Below, piece by piece: positions 36,697-45,685 of a stretch of 64,000 nucleotides of DNA (its first letter is position 1; each line of letters starts with the position of its first letter). Below the pieces are notes generated by a model, which saw only the letters and a program-made list of their open reading frames with translations, was not told where the DNA came from and made no database searches. Where the stretch lies: the NCBI GenBank assembly GCA_002412885.1, contig DHVX01000055.1, forward strand, positions 124,001 through 188,000. Direction: 5' to 3'. The DNA comes from Bacteroidales bacterium UBA5197. Lineage in GTDB: Bacteria > Bacteroidota > Bacteroidia > Bacteroidales > Lentimicrobiaceae. The translations under genes and the position numbers were made by a program.

Positions 36697-37734
36697 ATGG
36701 TAAACAGAGTAACTCCTTCATGGTTTTTTGAAAGTCAACGCGCTTTTCCGCTGATTGATGTGCGCTCCCCGTTGGAGTTCGCACAAGGGCATATTACAGG
36801 GGCTTTAAATATTCCTTTGTTTTCGGATATCGAAAGAGCAGAAATTGGCACCCTCTACAAAAATGCCGGCAAAGATGCTGCGTTTTACATGGGGCTTGAC
36901 CGTGTTGGTCCGAATTTGTCAGGTTTTGTGAAAAAACTGAATGCAATTTCGCGCGGAAAAACCAGAGATGTCATTGTTTATTGCTGGCGCGGAGGAATGC
37001 GAAGTGCGTCAATGGCATGGCTATTCAGCACTGCAGGTTTTCAGGTGCATTTGATTGAAGGAGGATACAAAAACTTGCGAACCTACATCAGGGCCGAATC
37101 CGGGAAAAATACGCCTTTGATTGTTTTGGGAGGAATGACAGGATCGGGGAAAACTGAAATCCTTCATGAACTTAAAAAACAAGGCGAACAAATTATTGAT
37201 CTTGAGGAGATTGCCCACAATAAGGGCTCTGTTTTTGGCTATCTGGGGCAACTTCCGCAACCCACCAACGAACAGTTTGAAAACAATCTTTTTGCAGAAT
37301 GGATAAAACTCGATCACACAAAACGCATCTGGATAGAAGACGAAAGCCGCTCCGTCGGAGCAGTCGGACTCCCGGCACCATTCTTTGATCACATGAAGAA
37401 ACAACCCCTCATTCTGCTCAATGTATCCATCGAAAAAAGGGTTGAACGGCTTGTGAATGAATATGCCGGCTTCGATAAAAATCTACTGCTTGAAGCACTC
37501 GCCAAAATTGCCCAGTCCATGGGTGGACAAGGAGTTGCCGAAGCAAAAAAGGATATTCAGGATGGTGATTTTGCGCTGGCCATCGAACTGGTTTTGGGAT
37601 ATTATGACAAAACCTACCGAAAGGCCCTGGAAAAATTTAAGGACCGGAAAATCATTCAAATTGACACAGTTAAAGGAAATGCAAAAGACAATGCCGAACT
37701 GATTCTTAAATCTGTACTCGAATTCATGATGTGA
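36697..37734 (+). CDS. mnmH: tRNA 2-selenouridine synthase (MnmH/SelU)
   Basis: A 345-residue enzyme that replaces sulfur of 2-thiouridine at the tRNA wobble position with selenium from selenophosphate, via a geranylated intermediate. The N-terminal rhodanese domain (about 15-125) has the catalytic cysteine in VYCWRGGMRS (C96, matching C97 of the E. coli enzyme), and the C-terminal half is a P-loop domain with GGMTGSGKT (144-152). Both diagnostic features of SelU are intact. The next gene, 111 nt downstream, is the fused desulfurase-SelD that would supply selenophosphate. The ATG at 36697 gives an N-terminus that aligns with the family. Confidence 0.94.
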   Translation: MVNRVTPSWFFESQRAFPLIDVRSPLEFAQGHITGALNIPLFSDIERAEIGTLYKNAGKDAAFYMGLDRVGPNLSGFVKKLNAISRGKTRDVIVYCWRGGMRSASMAWLFSTAGFQVHLIEGGYKNLRTYIRAESGKNTPLIVLGGMTGSGKTEILHELKKQGEQIIDLEEIAHNKGSVFGYLGQLPQPTNEQFENNLFAEWIKLDHTKRIWIEDESRSVGAVGLPAPFFDHMKKQPLILLNVSIEKRVERLVNEYAGFDKNLLLEALAKIAQSMGGQGVAEAKKDIQDGDFALAIELVLGYYDKTYRKALEKFKDRKIIQIDTVKGNAKDNAELILKSVLEFMM

Positions 37735-37845
37735 ATTCCGGCTGAAAAGTCAAGAGATGAACGTTTTCTGAAGTTTTTTATTCAGATTTCAATCAACAAA
37801 ACTGGCAGTCAGGGCTTCTTAACTTCAAGATTATAAATAACCTAC

Positions 37846-40053
37846 ATGAACCAGATATACCTCGATTACAACGCCACCACTCCCATTGATCCAAGGGTTG
37901 CAGCAGAAATGCGACCATTTCTGGATGAGTATTTCGGCAATCCTTCCAGCAGCCATCTGTATGGCATAAAAGCACGTGGAGCGGTTGAAAAAGCAAGAAT
38001 CCGGGTGGCAAAACTTATCAATTGCCGGCCGCAGGAAGTAGTTTTTACCAGTGGTGGCACCGAGTCGAACAATATGGCCATCAAAGGTGCTGCTTATGCA
38101 ATGCGATCACATGGAAATCACATTATAATTTCGGCAGTTGAGCATCCTGCAGTAACAGAAGTCACGCGTTTTCTGGCAACTCAGGGTTTTGAAATTTCCA
38201 TTGCAGGTGTTGATAAATTTGGAATGGTTGATCCTGAGAACATTAAGAAATTGCTTCGTCCTGAAACGATACTCATTTCTGTAATGCATGCCAACAATGA
38301 AACCGGAACCATTCAACCCATTGCTGCCATTGCTGACATTGCACGGCGTCATGTCGCTTTAATGCATACCGATGCAGCGCAGTCAACTGGAAAAATACCT
38401 GTGGATGTTAAAGTGCTTGATGTTGACCTGCTTTCTATTGCCGGGCACAAATTATACGCACCCAAAGGTATTGGAGCACTGTATATCAGGCATGGTGTAA
38501 AAATTGAGAAACTGATGCATGGCGCCGATCACGAGCAAAATCTCAGGGCCGGAACTGAAAATGTGCTGGAAATCGTCGGCCTTGGAAAAGCATGCGAAAT
38601 TGCTTTAAAAGAAGTCAATGATTATCATTCACATACGTTAAATCTAAAAACCAGACTGATTTCCGGCCTGACCGAAAAAATAGGTCCGTTACACATCAAT
38701 GGTCATCCTGAAAACAGCCTCCCGAATACAGTGAGCATTGGTTTTCGTAACCTGAATGCGCAAACCATTATGGCCGCAATGCCCGGAATTGCAGCTTCGG
38801 CCGGTGCGGCATGTCATACAGGCACTACAGGTGAATCATCGGTTTTGGGCGCTATGAAGGTTTCCCCCGAATTTTCGCTGGGCACCATTCGCTTTTCAGT
38901 GGGACGCTATTCAACTTCCGACGAAATAGATGAAGCCATTGAGTTAATTTCAAAGTCTGTACTTTCGCTTCAACCTGATTCATACGCCGAAGTGCCTGTT
39001 AAATCAACGGGAGAAAAGGTAAAGCTTACTCAATTCACCCATGGCATGGGATGTGCCTGCAAAATTCGGCCGGCTGATCTTGAAAAAATTCTTGCAAACC
39101 TGCCGCCGGTACTTGATCCCAATGTAATGGTTGGGGCCGACAAGCGCGATGATGCTGCCGTTTATCGACTTACCGATGACCTGGCGCTGGTGCAAACTGT
39201 TGACTTCTTCACACCTGTGGTTGACGATCCATACCTCTTCGGAGCAATTGCTGCTGCCAACTCGCTCAGCGATGTTTATGCAATGGGTGCCAGGCCAATC
39301 TTTGCACTGAATATTGCTGCATTTCCGGTAAACCGGTTGCCACTTGAAGTGCTTCAGGAAATCATCAGAGGTGCCACCGACAAAGCTACAGAAGCAGGCA
39401 TTTCAGTACTTGGCGGACATTCCATCGAAGACAATGAGCCGAAATTCGGGATGGTGGTTTCGGGACTGGTTCATCCCGATAAGGTGCTGAGCAATGCCGG
39501 CGCAAAACCGGGAGACATCCTTGTGCTCACAAAACCCATTGGAAACGGCATTATTGCAACCGCCAATAAAATGGATCTTGCTGACGAAGAAACCGTTCAC
39601 AAATCAACACAATGGATGGCCATGCTTAATGCAGCAGCAGCCACTGAAATGGATAAAGTGAAAGTGAGTGCATGCACCGATGTTACAGGATTCGGTTTAA
39701 TGGGTCATCTTCATGAAATTACGCTGGCATCAGAAGTAAATGCAGAAATTGATTTCCGGAAAATTCCATTTATGGAAGGTGTTGAAGAGCTGGCAATGGC
39801 TTCGGCAATTCCGGGTGGATCAAAAGCAAATTATGAAACCGCTACAGATTGGGCCAGTTTCGATAATCTGAGCCAAATTGAATGCTTTATGATTTGTGAT
39901 GCACAAACATCAGGTGGATTGCTCGTTTGTCTGCAACCCGAAGAAGCTGAAAAATACTTGAAACTTCTTCGCGATAAAAATATTTTCGCTGTAGTTATCG
40001 GAAAATTGACTGAAACAGGAGCTGGATATATTACAGTCAAATATACAGAATAG
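37846..40053 (+). CDS. selD: Cysteine desulfurase/selenocysteine lyase-like - selenophosphate synthetase fusion (NifS-SelD)
   Basis: A 735-residue bifunctional protein. Residues 1-380 are a NifS/IscS-like class V PLP enzyme: YLDYNATTP at the N-terminus, PLP lysine in SIAGHKLY (K202), persulfide or selenopersulfide cysteine in GAACHTG (C323). From about 390 to 735 it is SelD: LTQFTHGMGCACKI contains the catalytic Cys-Lys pair (C403, K406; C17 and K20 in E. coli), then the ATP-binding aspartates in TDDLALVQTVDFFTPVVDDPY and CDVTGFGLMGH. The catalytic residue is cysteine, not selenocysteine. One chain can thus release selenide from selenocysteine and phosphorylate it. It sits directly after mnmH, its likely consumer. 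Such fusions are known but uncommon. Confidence 0.94.
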   Translation: MNQIYLDYNATTPIDPRVAAEMRPFLDEYFGNPSSSHLYGIKARGAVEKARIRVAKLINCRPQEVVFTSGGTESNNMAIKGAAYAMRSHGNHIIISAVEHPAVTEVTRFLATQGFEISIAGVDKFGMVDPENIKKLLRPETILISVMHANNETGTIQPIAAIADIARRHVALMHTDAAQSTGKIPVDVKVLDVDLLSIAGHKLYAPKGIGALYIRHGVKIEKLMHGADHEQNLRAGTENVLEIVGLGKACEIALKEVNDYHSHTLNLKTRLISGLTEKIGPLHINGHPENSLPNTVSIGFRNLNAQTIMAAMPGIAASAGAACHTGTTGESSVLGAMKVSPEFSLGTIRFSVGRYSTSDEIDEAIELISKSVLSLQPDSYAEVPVKSTGEKVKLTQFTHGMGCACKIRPADLEKILANLPPVLDPNVMVGADKRDDAAVYRLTDDLALVQTVDFFTPVVDDPYLFGAIAAANSLSDVYAMGARPIFALNIAAFPVNRLPLEVLQEIIRGATDKATEAGISVLGGHSIEDNEPKFGMVVSGLVHPDKVLSNAGAKPGDILVLTKPIGNGIIATANKMDLADEETVHKSTQWMAMLNAAAATEMDKVKVSACTDVTGFGLMGHLHEITLASEVNAEIDFRKIPFMEGVEELAMASAIPGGSKANYETATDWASFDNLSQIECFMICDAQTSGGLLVCLQPEEAEKYLKLLRDKNIFAVVIGKLTETGAGYITVKYTE

Positions 40054-40081
40054 ATCCTGATCAATTGAACCGACAGCATTT

Positions 40082-42439
40082 ATGGGTAAAACCGGTACAT
40101 CCTCAAAGTTAAGCAGAGCAGGCACAGCTATCGCCATTATCCTGCGGAAAAGGATTGTGATTGTTATAGCTTTGGTTGTCATTCTGCCATTTTTTGTGTT
40201 TCTGTTGCTGAATACCTTGTTCCCGCTTAAACCGCTACACCGCGATTTTTCCGCAACTGTAACCTCAGCCGACGGGCAATTGCTGCATGCGTTTCTCACC
40301 AACGACCATAAATGGAGGTTGAAAGCTGATCTCATTGAGATTACCAACGATCTCAAAAAAACCATTGTTTTTAAAGAAGACAAGTACTTCTATCTTCATC
40401 CGGGAATAAATCCTGTTGCCATTGTAAGGGCAGTGGTAAATAACCTTCGGAAAGGAAGACGAACTTCAGGAGCTTCGACAATCACCATGCAACTGGCACG
40501 ACTTCTGGAGCCTGCACCTCGAACTCCAGTGGTAAAAATCAGGGAAATGTTCAGGTCGCTGCAACTGGAGTGGTATCTGAGCAAAGACGAAATTTTGCAG
40601 CTTTATTTTAATCTTCTGCCTTACGGCGGAAATATCGAAGGTGTAAAATCAGCATCTCTGATATATTTTGGCGAAGAGCCCGAAGCCCTTAGTCTGGCGC
40701 AGGTGGTTATGCTCACTGTAATTCCAAACGATCCGAATCAACTCAGGCCCGGCGCTGATGCAGCAAAGCTGATGAAATGGCGCAATCACTGGCTTACCGA
40801 AATGCGTAAGAAGAAATTATTTCCGGATGATGTGATTGAAGATGCGCTGAATGAGCCTTTTACGTCCGCAAGGCACGATATTCCACGCGATGCACCGCAT
40901 TTTGCCTATCGTTTCCGAAAATCCGGCACATCCGGAGAAATAAGATCGGCTTTAAACCCTGAAACACAGCACAGGGTTGAAACACAGGCAGCCAATTACG
41001 TCAGGAGGCTTCGCTCAATGCAGATCAACAATCTGGCGGTGCTGGTGGTTAACAATCAAACCATGGAAGTTGAGGCTTATGTGGGTTCTGCTGGTTTTAA
41101 TGAAGATGCTTTTCAGGGTCAGGTTGACGGAATCACTGCTTTGCGCTCACCGGGCTCTGCATTAAAGCCTTTGCTTTATGCGCTGGCATTTGACTATGGC
41201 CATATTACGCCTAAAATGGTGATTACCGATGTACCGCAGAACTTTGCCGGTTATCGTCCTGAAAATTACGACGAAACTTATCGTGGAAAAGTAACTGTGG
41301 AACAAGCGCTGGCATTGTCGCTCAATGTTCCTGCCGTGGAATTGCTTGAAAAACTTGGCGTTGATCGTTTCAACAATTCATTGGCTGATGCAGGATTCCG
41401 ATGGATTGCCTCTAATAGAAAAAAGCTTGGTTTATCAGTGATTCTTGGGGGATGCGGCACAACACTTGAAGAACTTACCGCACTTTATGCAGCTTTTGCC
41501 AACGATGGCGTTTACCATCCGTTAAGGTATTTACAGGGAAGCGACTCCCTGCCTTCAGATACGATCTGCTCGCCGGGAGCTGCTTTTATGATCACCGGAA
41601 TCCTTACACAATTGCATCGTCCCGACCTGCCAAATCAATATCAGATGGCGGCGAATCTCCCGAAAATTGCCTGGAAAACCGGAACTTCCTACGGACGCAG
41701 AGATGGATGGGCTATCGGATATAACCGCGAATACACAATTGGTGTGTGGGTTGGTAATTTTCCCGGAAACGGTGTACCCGAACTTAATGGTGCTGAATTT
41801 GCCGTGCCATTGCTCTTCAATATCTTCAATTCCATTCAACCGCGGCAATCTGACAACTGGTTTAACCCGCCGGCTGATCTTGATTTCCGGCTAGTCTGTT
41901 CCGAAACCGGAATGCCACCTGACACTTTTTGCCATCATCAGATTATGGATTATTTCCTGCCGGGAATATCACCCTCCATGCGCTGCAATCATCTGCAAAA
42001 ACAGTTTGTAAACGAATCAAAAACCATCAGTTATTGCCGGACATGCCTTCCCGAAAAAGGCTACCGGGAAGTGTTTTATCCCCACTACCCTTCCGGGCTG
42101 ATATCGTGGTATAACGAAATGCAGATTCCGTATAAATCTGTACCTCAGCACAATCCGGATTGTCCATCGGTAAAAGTCAGCGGTGCTCCGCTCATAACAT
42201 CACTTACCGATGGCGCTGAATATCTGCTTTTCAGAGGACGAAAACAGCAACTGATGCTTACCTGTAATGCCGAAAACGGCGTGGCAAAAGTATATTGGTA
42301 TCTGAATGATAAATTTTACAAAACAGCCAGTCCGAATGAAAAAGTTTTCTTTTTACCTGATGCCGGCAATTATAAAATCAGTTGCACAGATGACCGGGGG
42401 CGAAACTCAGACATGTGGGTAAAGGTGACGTTTATTTGA
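40082..42439 (+). CDS. pbpC: Penicillin-binding protein 1C
   Basis: A 785-residue class A PBP making and crosslinking glycan strands. After a cytoplasmic tail and membrane helix (about 25-45) comes the GT51 glycosyltransferase domain with catalytic glutamate in KEDKYFYLHPG (E99) and TITMQLARLLEP. The transpeptidase domain has SPGSALKP (S359-x-x-K362), SLN in ALSLNVPAVE, and KTG in WKTGTSYG. The C-terminal BiPBP_C beta domain (about 695-785) confirms PbpC, not PBP1A or 1B. It begins 28 nt after the selD fusion, so may be read with it although function is unrelated. A heptamer array follows the stop codon. Confidence 0.94.
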   Translation: MGKTGTSSKLSRAGTAIAIILRKRIVIVIALVVILPFFVFLLLNTLFPLKPLHRDFSATVTSADGQLLHAFLTNDHKWRLKADLIEITNDLKKTIVFKEDKYFYLHPGINPVAIVRAVVNNLRKGRRTSGASTITMQLARLLEPAPRTPVVKIREMFRSLQLEWYLSKDEILQLYFNLLPYGGNIEGVKSASLIYFGEEPEALSLAQVVMLTVIPNDPNQLRPGADAAKLMKWRNHWLTEMRKKKLFPDDVIEDALNEPFTSARHDIPRDAPHFAYRFRKSGTSGEIRSALNPETQHRVETQAANYVRRLRSMQINNLAVLVVNNQTMEVEAYVGSAGFNEDAFQGQVDGITALRSPGSALKPLLYALAFDYGHITPKMVITDVPQNFAGYRPENYDETYRGKVTVEQALALSLNVPAVELLEKLGVDRFNNSLADAGFRWIASNRKKLGLSVILGGCGTTLEELTALYAAFANDGVYHPLRYLQGSDSLPSDTICSPGAAFMITGILTQLHRPDLPNQYQMAANLPKIAWKTGTSYGRRDGWAIGYNREYTIGVWVGNFPGNGVPELNGAEFAVPLLFNIFNSIQPRQSDNWFNPPADLDFRLVCSETGMPPDTFCHHQIMDYFLPGISPSMRCNHLQKQFVNESKTISYCRTCLPEKGYREVFYPHYPSGLISWYNEMQIPYKSVPQHNPDCPSVKVSGAPLITSLTDGAEYLLFRGRKQQLMLTCNAENGVAKVYWYLNDKFYKTASPNEKVFFLPDAGNYKISCTDDRGRNSDMWVKVTFI

Positions 42440-42453
42440 GAACAAATGATGAC

Positions 42454-42578
42454 AGAGGTCAGAGGTCAGAGGTCTGCCCGGATTGAGGACCTCACAAGTC
42501 GAAAATAAGAAGACTTGTTAGGTCAATCCGAAATCCAAAATATAAAATCCGAAATCCGAAATCCGAAATCCGAAATCC
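42454..42578. repeat. Tandem heptamer arrays between pbpC and ychF
   Basis: Two arrays lie in the intergenic region: AGAGGTC three times without interruption (42454-42474), and AAAATCC followed by four perfect GAAATCC units (42544-42578), with a further GAAATCC at 42530-42536. The second array ends 13 nt before the ychF -7 element, so it does not interrupt that promoter's core. Confidence 0.85.
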
Positions 42579-42591
42579 CTTCCCTTTTACC

Positions 42592-42599
42592 TATCTTTG
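42592..42599 (+). promoter_or_regulatory. -7 element of ychF
   Basis: TATCTTTG, 29 nt before the ATG at 42629. Its position shows that the longer open frame starting at 42515 is not a true N-terminus. Confidence 0.55.
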
Positions 42600-42628
42600 C
42601 ACCCCAAAAACAAATACATTTCAAACCT

Positions 42629-43726
42629 ATGGCATTAAAATGCGGCATCGTTGGACTTACCAACATTGGTAAAACCACGATTTTCAATTGCATCTCCAAT
42701 ACAAAAGGGCAGACTTCAAACTTCGCTTACAGCACCAATAAATCAAATCTCGGGCAGGTAAATGTTCCTGACGACAGGTTGATTGAAATTGACAATCTGA
42801 TTCATTCGGCTAGAATAGTGCCTGTAACGGTTGAGATTATGGACATTCCCGGACTGGCGAAAGGTGCAAGTCAGGGCGAAGGTGTTGGAAACAAGTTTCT
42901 TGCCGACATACAGCAAACCGATGCCATTATTCATGTGGTTCGTTGTTTTGATGACGAAAACCTGCCACATGTTGAAGGTTCTGTAAATCCGGTGCGCGAT
43001 CGCGAAATTGTTGATCTGGAGCTTCAGATTCGTGACCTTGATCTGGTTGAACGAAAGATTCAGCGCCTTGAGAAAGCCGCCAAAACCGGCGATAAAGATG
43101 CCAAACATGGTGTTGATGTTCTGACTTCAGTAAAAAACCATCTTGAAGATTTTCAATCGGTCCGCACCCTTGAAATCGCAGAAACTGACCGCCGATTTAT
43201 CGATGATATGTATCTGCTTACCGACAAACCGGTGATATATGTTTGCAATGTTGACGATGCTTCTGCCGTTTCCGGAAATAAATATACTGAAGCGCTCAAA
43301 GAGGCCGTTAAAAACGAAAATACCGAAGTAATTATCATTGCAGGTGCCCTCGAAGCTGAAATTGCTGAGCTTGAAAGTGCCGAAGACCGCAAGGTTTTCC
43401 TTGAAGATGCCGGCCTCACTGAGCCAGGTGTAAACCGACTGGTTCGCTCGGCTTATGCAATTCTGAACCTTCAGTCATTTTTTACAGCCGGGCCAATGGA
43501 AGTCCGTGCATGGACCATAAAAAAAGGAATGACTGCTCCGCAGGCTGCAGGTGTGATCCACAGCGACCTTGAGCGGGGATTTATACGTGCCGAAGTAATG
43601 AAATACACAGACTTTGTCGCCCTCAAATCTGAGCATGCCTGCCGCACTGCCGGCAAACTGGCTGTTGAAGGAAAAAGTTATGTGATTCAAGATGGTGATA
43701 TTATCAACATCAGGTTTAATGTGTAA
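42629..43726 (+). CDS. ychF: Redox-regulated ATPase YchF (Obg-family)
   Basis: A 365-residue P-loop ATPase of the Obg/YchF group that binds ribosomes and the 26S-like degradation or stress machinery in different organisms. The G1 loop is GLTNIGKTT, G3 is DIPGLAKGASQGEGVGN, and the altered G4 (YVCNVDD in place of NKxD) is what shifts specificity from GTP to ATP. The C-terminal TGS domain ends VQDGDIINIRF-like. The E. coli protein has 363 residues, so the ATG at 42629 is right; the open frame continues upstream to 42515 only because the heptamer array has no stop in that frame. Confidence 0.95.
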   Translation: MALKCGIVGLTNIGKTTIFNCISNTKGQTSNFAYSTNKSNLGQVNVPDDRLIEIDNLIHSARIVPVTVEIMDIPGLAKGASQGEGVGNKFLADIQQTDAIIHVVRCFDDENLPHVEGSVNPVRDREIVDLELQIRDLDLVERKIQRLEKAAKTGDKDAKHGVDVLTSVKNHLEDFQSVRTLEIAETDRRFIDDMYLLTDKPVIYVCNVDDASAVSGNKYTEALKEAVKNENTEVIIIAGALEAEIAELESAEDRKVFLEDAGLTEPGVNRLVRSAYAILNLQSFFTAGPMEVRAWTIKKGMTAPQAAGVIHSDLERGFIRAEVMKYTDFVALKSEHACRTAGKLAVEGKSYVIQDGDIINIRFNV

Positions 43727-43762
43727 ATCAGATAGTTGACGATACCTAATCTACTAAAACAT

Positions 43763-43798
43763 AAAATCCGGATTCAGAAATTTCTGAATCCGGATTTT
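43763..43798. terminator. Bidirectional terminator between ychF and the convergent PLP gene
   Basis: A perfect 36-bp palindrome with a GC-containing core (ATCCGGATTCAG half-site) and A/T-rich ends. It is followed by TATTTTTATA on the plus strand and TATGTTTTAG on the minus strand, so it can serve both converging genes. Confidence 0.88.
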
Positions 43799-43828
43799 TA
43801 TTTTTATACAGTCAAATCTGATCGCTGA

Positions 43829-45031
43829 TTATTTCAGTACACCAACTTTTTTAAGACTGCCTTCGATTTTCAGCCAGCTGCGTTCAATGTCGTTATCAAG
43901 TCCTACACTATAACGAACCAAACCTTCGCTCAGGCCCATTTCGCGCTGAACTTCATCGGGTACTTCACTTGAAGTACTTTTACCGGAATTACTGAAAAGC
44001 GTTTTAAAATATCCAAGGCTTACTGCCAGATATCCGACATCATTTGCTTCCATATCTTCCATAAATATCGATGCCTTTTCAGATGTATCCAGATCAATCG
44101 CGATCATTCCACCAAACCCGAACTGAGGATTCATCATTGACTTCAGCAAATCATGACCCGGATGTGATGGCAAACCGGGATAAATTGTGCGTAAACCTGC
44201 AGCTTCAAATCTTTCGGCAAGATAAGCAGCATTGTAACTGTGCTGCTTCATGCGGATATGCAGTGTATGGATATTTTTAAGAATAGACGAGGAACGGTAT
44301 GGATCAAGCACCGGACCAAGAAGCATTGCAGTTCCGTCGTTTACATCAATCATTGAGTTGATAAATTCGTTGGTTGAACAGATGGCTCCGGCAACGCAAT
44401 CATTTTTACCGTTTACAAATTTGGTGAGGCTATAAACCACAATATGCGCGCCCAAACGTGCAGGGCTTACAATCATCGGGGTAAAGGTATTGTCAACCAC
44501 AAGTTTGATTTCGTGCTTGTTGGCGATGGCCGCCAATGCAGGAATATCAGAAATCTGCAGAAGCGGATTTGTCATGGTTTCGGTATAAATCATCCGGGTA
44601 TTTGGTCGGATGGCTGCTTCAACCGCTTTTAAGTCGGTGATGTCAACAAAAGAAACCTGCACATTGAATTTCTTCAGGTAATTTGCTAAAAATGCAAATG
44701 TTCCGCCATAAGTGGTGATGCTTGAAACGATATGATCGCCGCAACTGATCAAATGAAGAATTGTGGAAGTGATTGCTCCCATTCCACTACCGGTCACCCA
44801 GCCTGCTTCGGTACCTTCCATTGCAGCCATCGCATCAGCAAGATATTTGTTGCTCGGATTCCAGTGGCGTGAATAAAGAAAACAACCTTCAGCTTCGCCA
44901 TGAAAAGTATCCACCATGGTTTTGGCCTGCATAAAGGTAAATGTGGCGGAATCACAGATGGATGGATTAACATCGCCATACTCTCCGAACTGGCGGAGGT
45001 CCTGAATCTGACTTGCGGGATCGAATTTCAT
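43829..45031 (-). CDS. Trans-sulfuration family PLP enzyme, methionine gamma-lyase-like
   Basis: A 400-residue Cys/Met-metabolism PLP enzyme. The PLP lysine is in VVYSLTKFVNG (K204), with the PLP-stacking tyrosine in TTYGGTFAF (Y108) and the ring-nitrogen aspartate in VVDNTFTP (D180). The CGDHIVSS motif is shared by gamma-lyases that split methionine to methanethiol, 2-oxobutyrate and ammonia, but cystathionine lyase/synthase activity cannot be excluded. An Lrp/AsnC regulator is divergently encoded 186 bp away, as expected for an amino-acid-inducible catabolic gene. A full -33/-7 promoter is seen at 45089-45118. Confidence 0.82.
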   Translation of the reverse strand: MKFDPASQIQDLRQFGEYGDVNPSICDSATFTFMQAKTMVDTFHGEAEGCFLYSRHWNPSNKYLADAMAAMEGTEAGWVTGSGMGAITSTILHLISCGDHIVSSITTYGGTFAFLANYLKKFNVQVSFVDITDLKAVEAAIRPNTRMIYTETMTNPLLQISDIPALAAIANKHEIKLVVDNTFTPMIVSPARLGAHIVVYSLTKFVNGKNDCVAGAICSTNEFINSMIDVNDGTAMLLGPVLDPYRSSSILKNIHTLHIRMKQHSYNAAYLAERFEAAGLRTIYPGLPSHPGHDLLKSMMNPQFGFGGMIAIDLDTSEKASIFMEDMEANDVGYLAVSLGYFKTLFSNSGKSTSSEVPDEVQREMGLSEGLVRYSVGLDNDIERSWLKIEGSLKKVGVLK

Positions 45032-45088
45032 AATATTTTGGTTTTAAAGGGTTTTCAAAATCTTTTGCCGGTTTGAGAACCGACCTGA

Positions 45089-45118
45089 CAAAAATATCAT
45101 TATTACATCAATGGTCAA
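45089..45118 (-). promoter_or_regulatory. Promoter of the methionine gamma-lyase-like gene, probable Lrp target
   Basis: On the minus strand TTG (45118-45116), 19-nt spacer and TATTTTTG (45096-45089). The region upstream, rich in TTGA/TCAA steps (GTCAATCAATTTTGA), would suit Lrp-type binding in the shared divergent region. Confidence 0.55.
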
Positions 45119-45217
45119 TCAATTTTGATATTATTACGGATTATTCACTGAAGTATTTAAATATTGTTATAATTCTACCGATTTTTGCAAAAATATCTAA
45201 TCTAAACTGCCTGAAAT

Positions 45218-45685
45218 ATGATCCACAACTTTCATCTTGATAGTCTTGACAAAAAAATCATCAATTTTCTGAATGAAGATGCCCGAATGCCGTTTGTTGA
45301 AGTTGCCCGCCGATGCAAGGTTTCGGGAGCAGCCATCCACCAACGGGTTGCAAAAATGGAAGAAGCAGGAGTTATTTCAGGTTCTTCACTCAGGTTAAAC
45401 CCAAAGGGAATGGGGTATCAGACTTGTGCATTCATTGGAATTCAGGTAAACCTCACCAGCACATCAACACACGATGAGGTGTTCAGGAAAATCAAGAAAA
45501 TTCCGGATATCGTGGAATGTCACCATATTTCAGGGAAATATTCACTGTTAGTAAAGCTTTTTACACGCAACAATGAGCATCTGAAGCAGGTGATTGTAGA
45601 GCAGATTCAGTCAATTCCTGAAATTACCTTCACCGAAACATTTATCTCGCTTGAAACAGGGTTTGAGAGGGAACTGGGAATGTAA
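45218..45685 (+). CDS. Lrp/AsnC family transcriptional regulator
   Basis: A 155-residue regulator. The N-terminal helix-turn-helix is LDKKIINFLNEDARMPFVEVARRCKVSGAAIHQRVAKMEEAGVI (about residues 10-53; quoted in part elsewhere as DARMPFVEVARRCKVSGAAI), followed by the RAM ligand-binding domain ending in a typical IPEITFTETFISLE strand. It probably senses an amino acid and controls the divergent PLP enzyme gene, perhaps as activator. The stop codon is inside a heptamer array (45683-45718). Confidence 0.92.
   Translation: MIHNFHLDSLDKKIINFLNEDARMPFVEVARRCKVSGAAIHQRVAKMEEAGVISGSSLRLNPKGMGYQTCAFIGIQVNLTSTSTHDEVFRKIKKIPDIVECHHISGKYSLLVKLFTRNNEHLKQVIVEQIQSIPEITFTETFISLETGFERELGM

Noticed and set aside
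39040..39070. Selenocysteine in the SelD domain
   Set aside because: The catalytic position reads GMGCACK with a TGC cysteine codon, and there is no in-frame TGA.
42515..42628. N-terminal extension of YchF
   Set aside because: It is composed of heptamer repeats and contains the TATCTTTG promoter; the ATG at 42629 gives the family's normal length.
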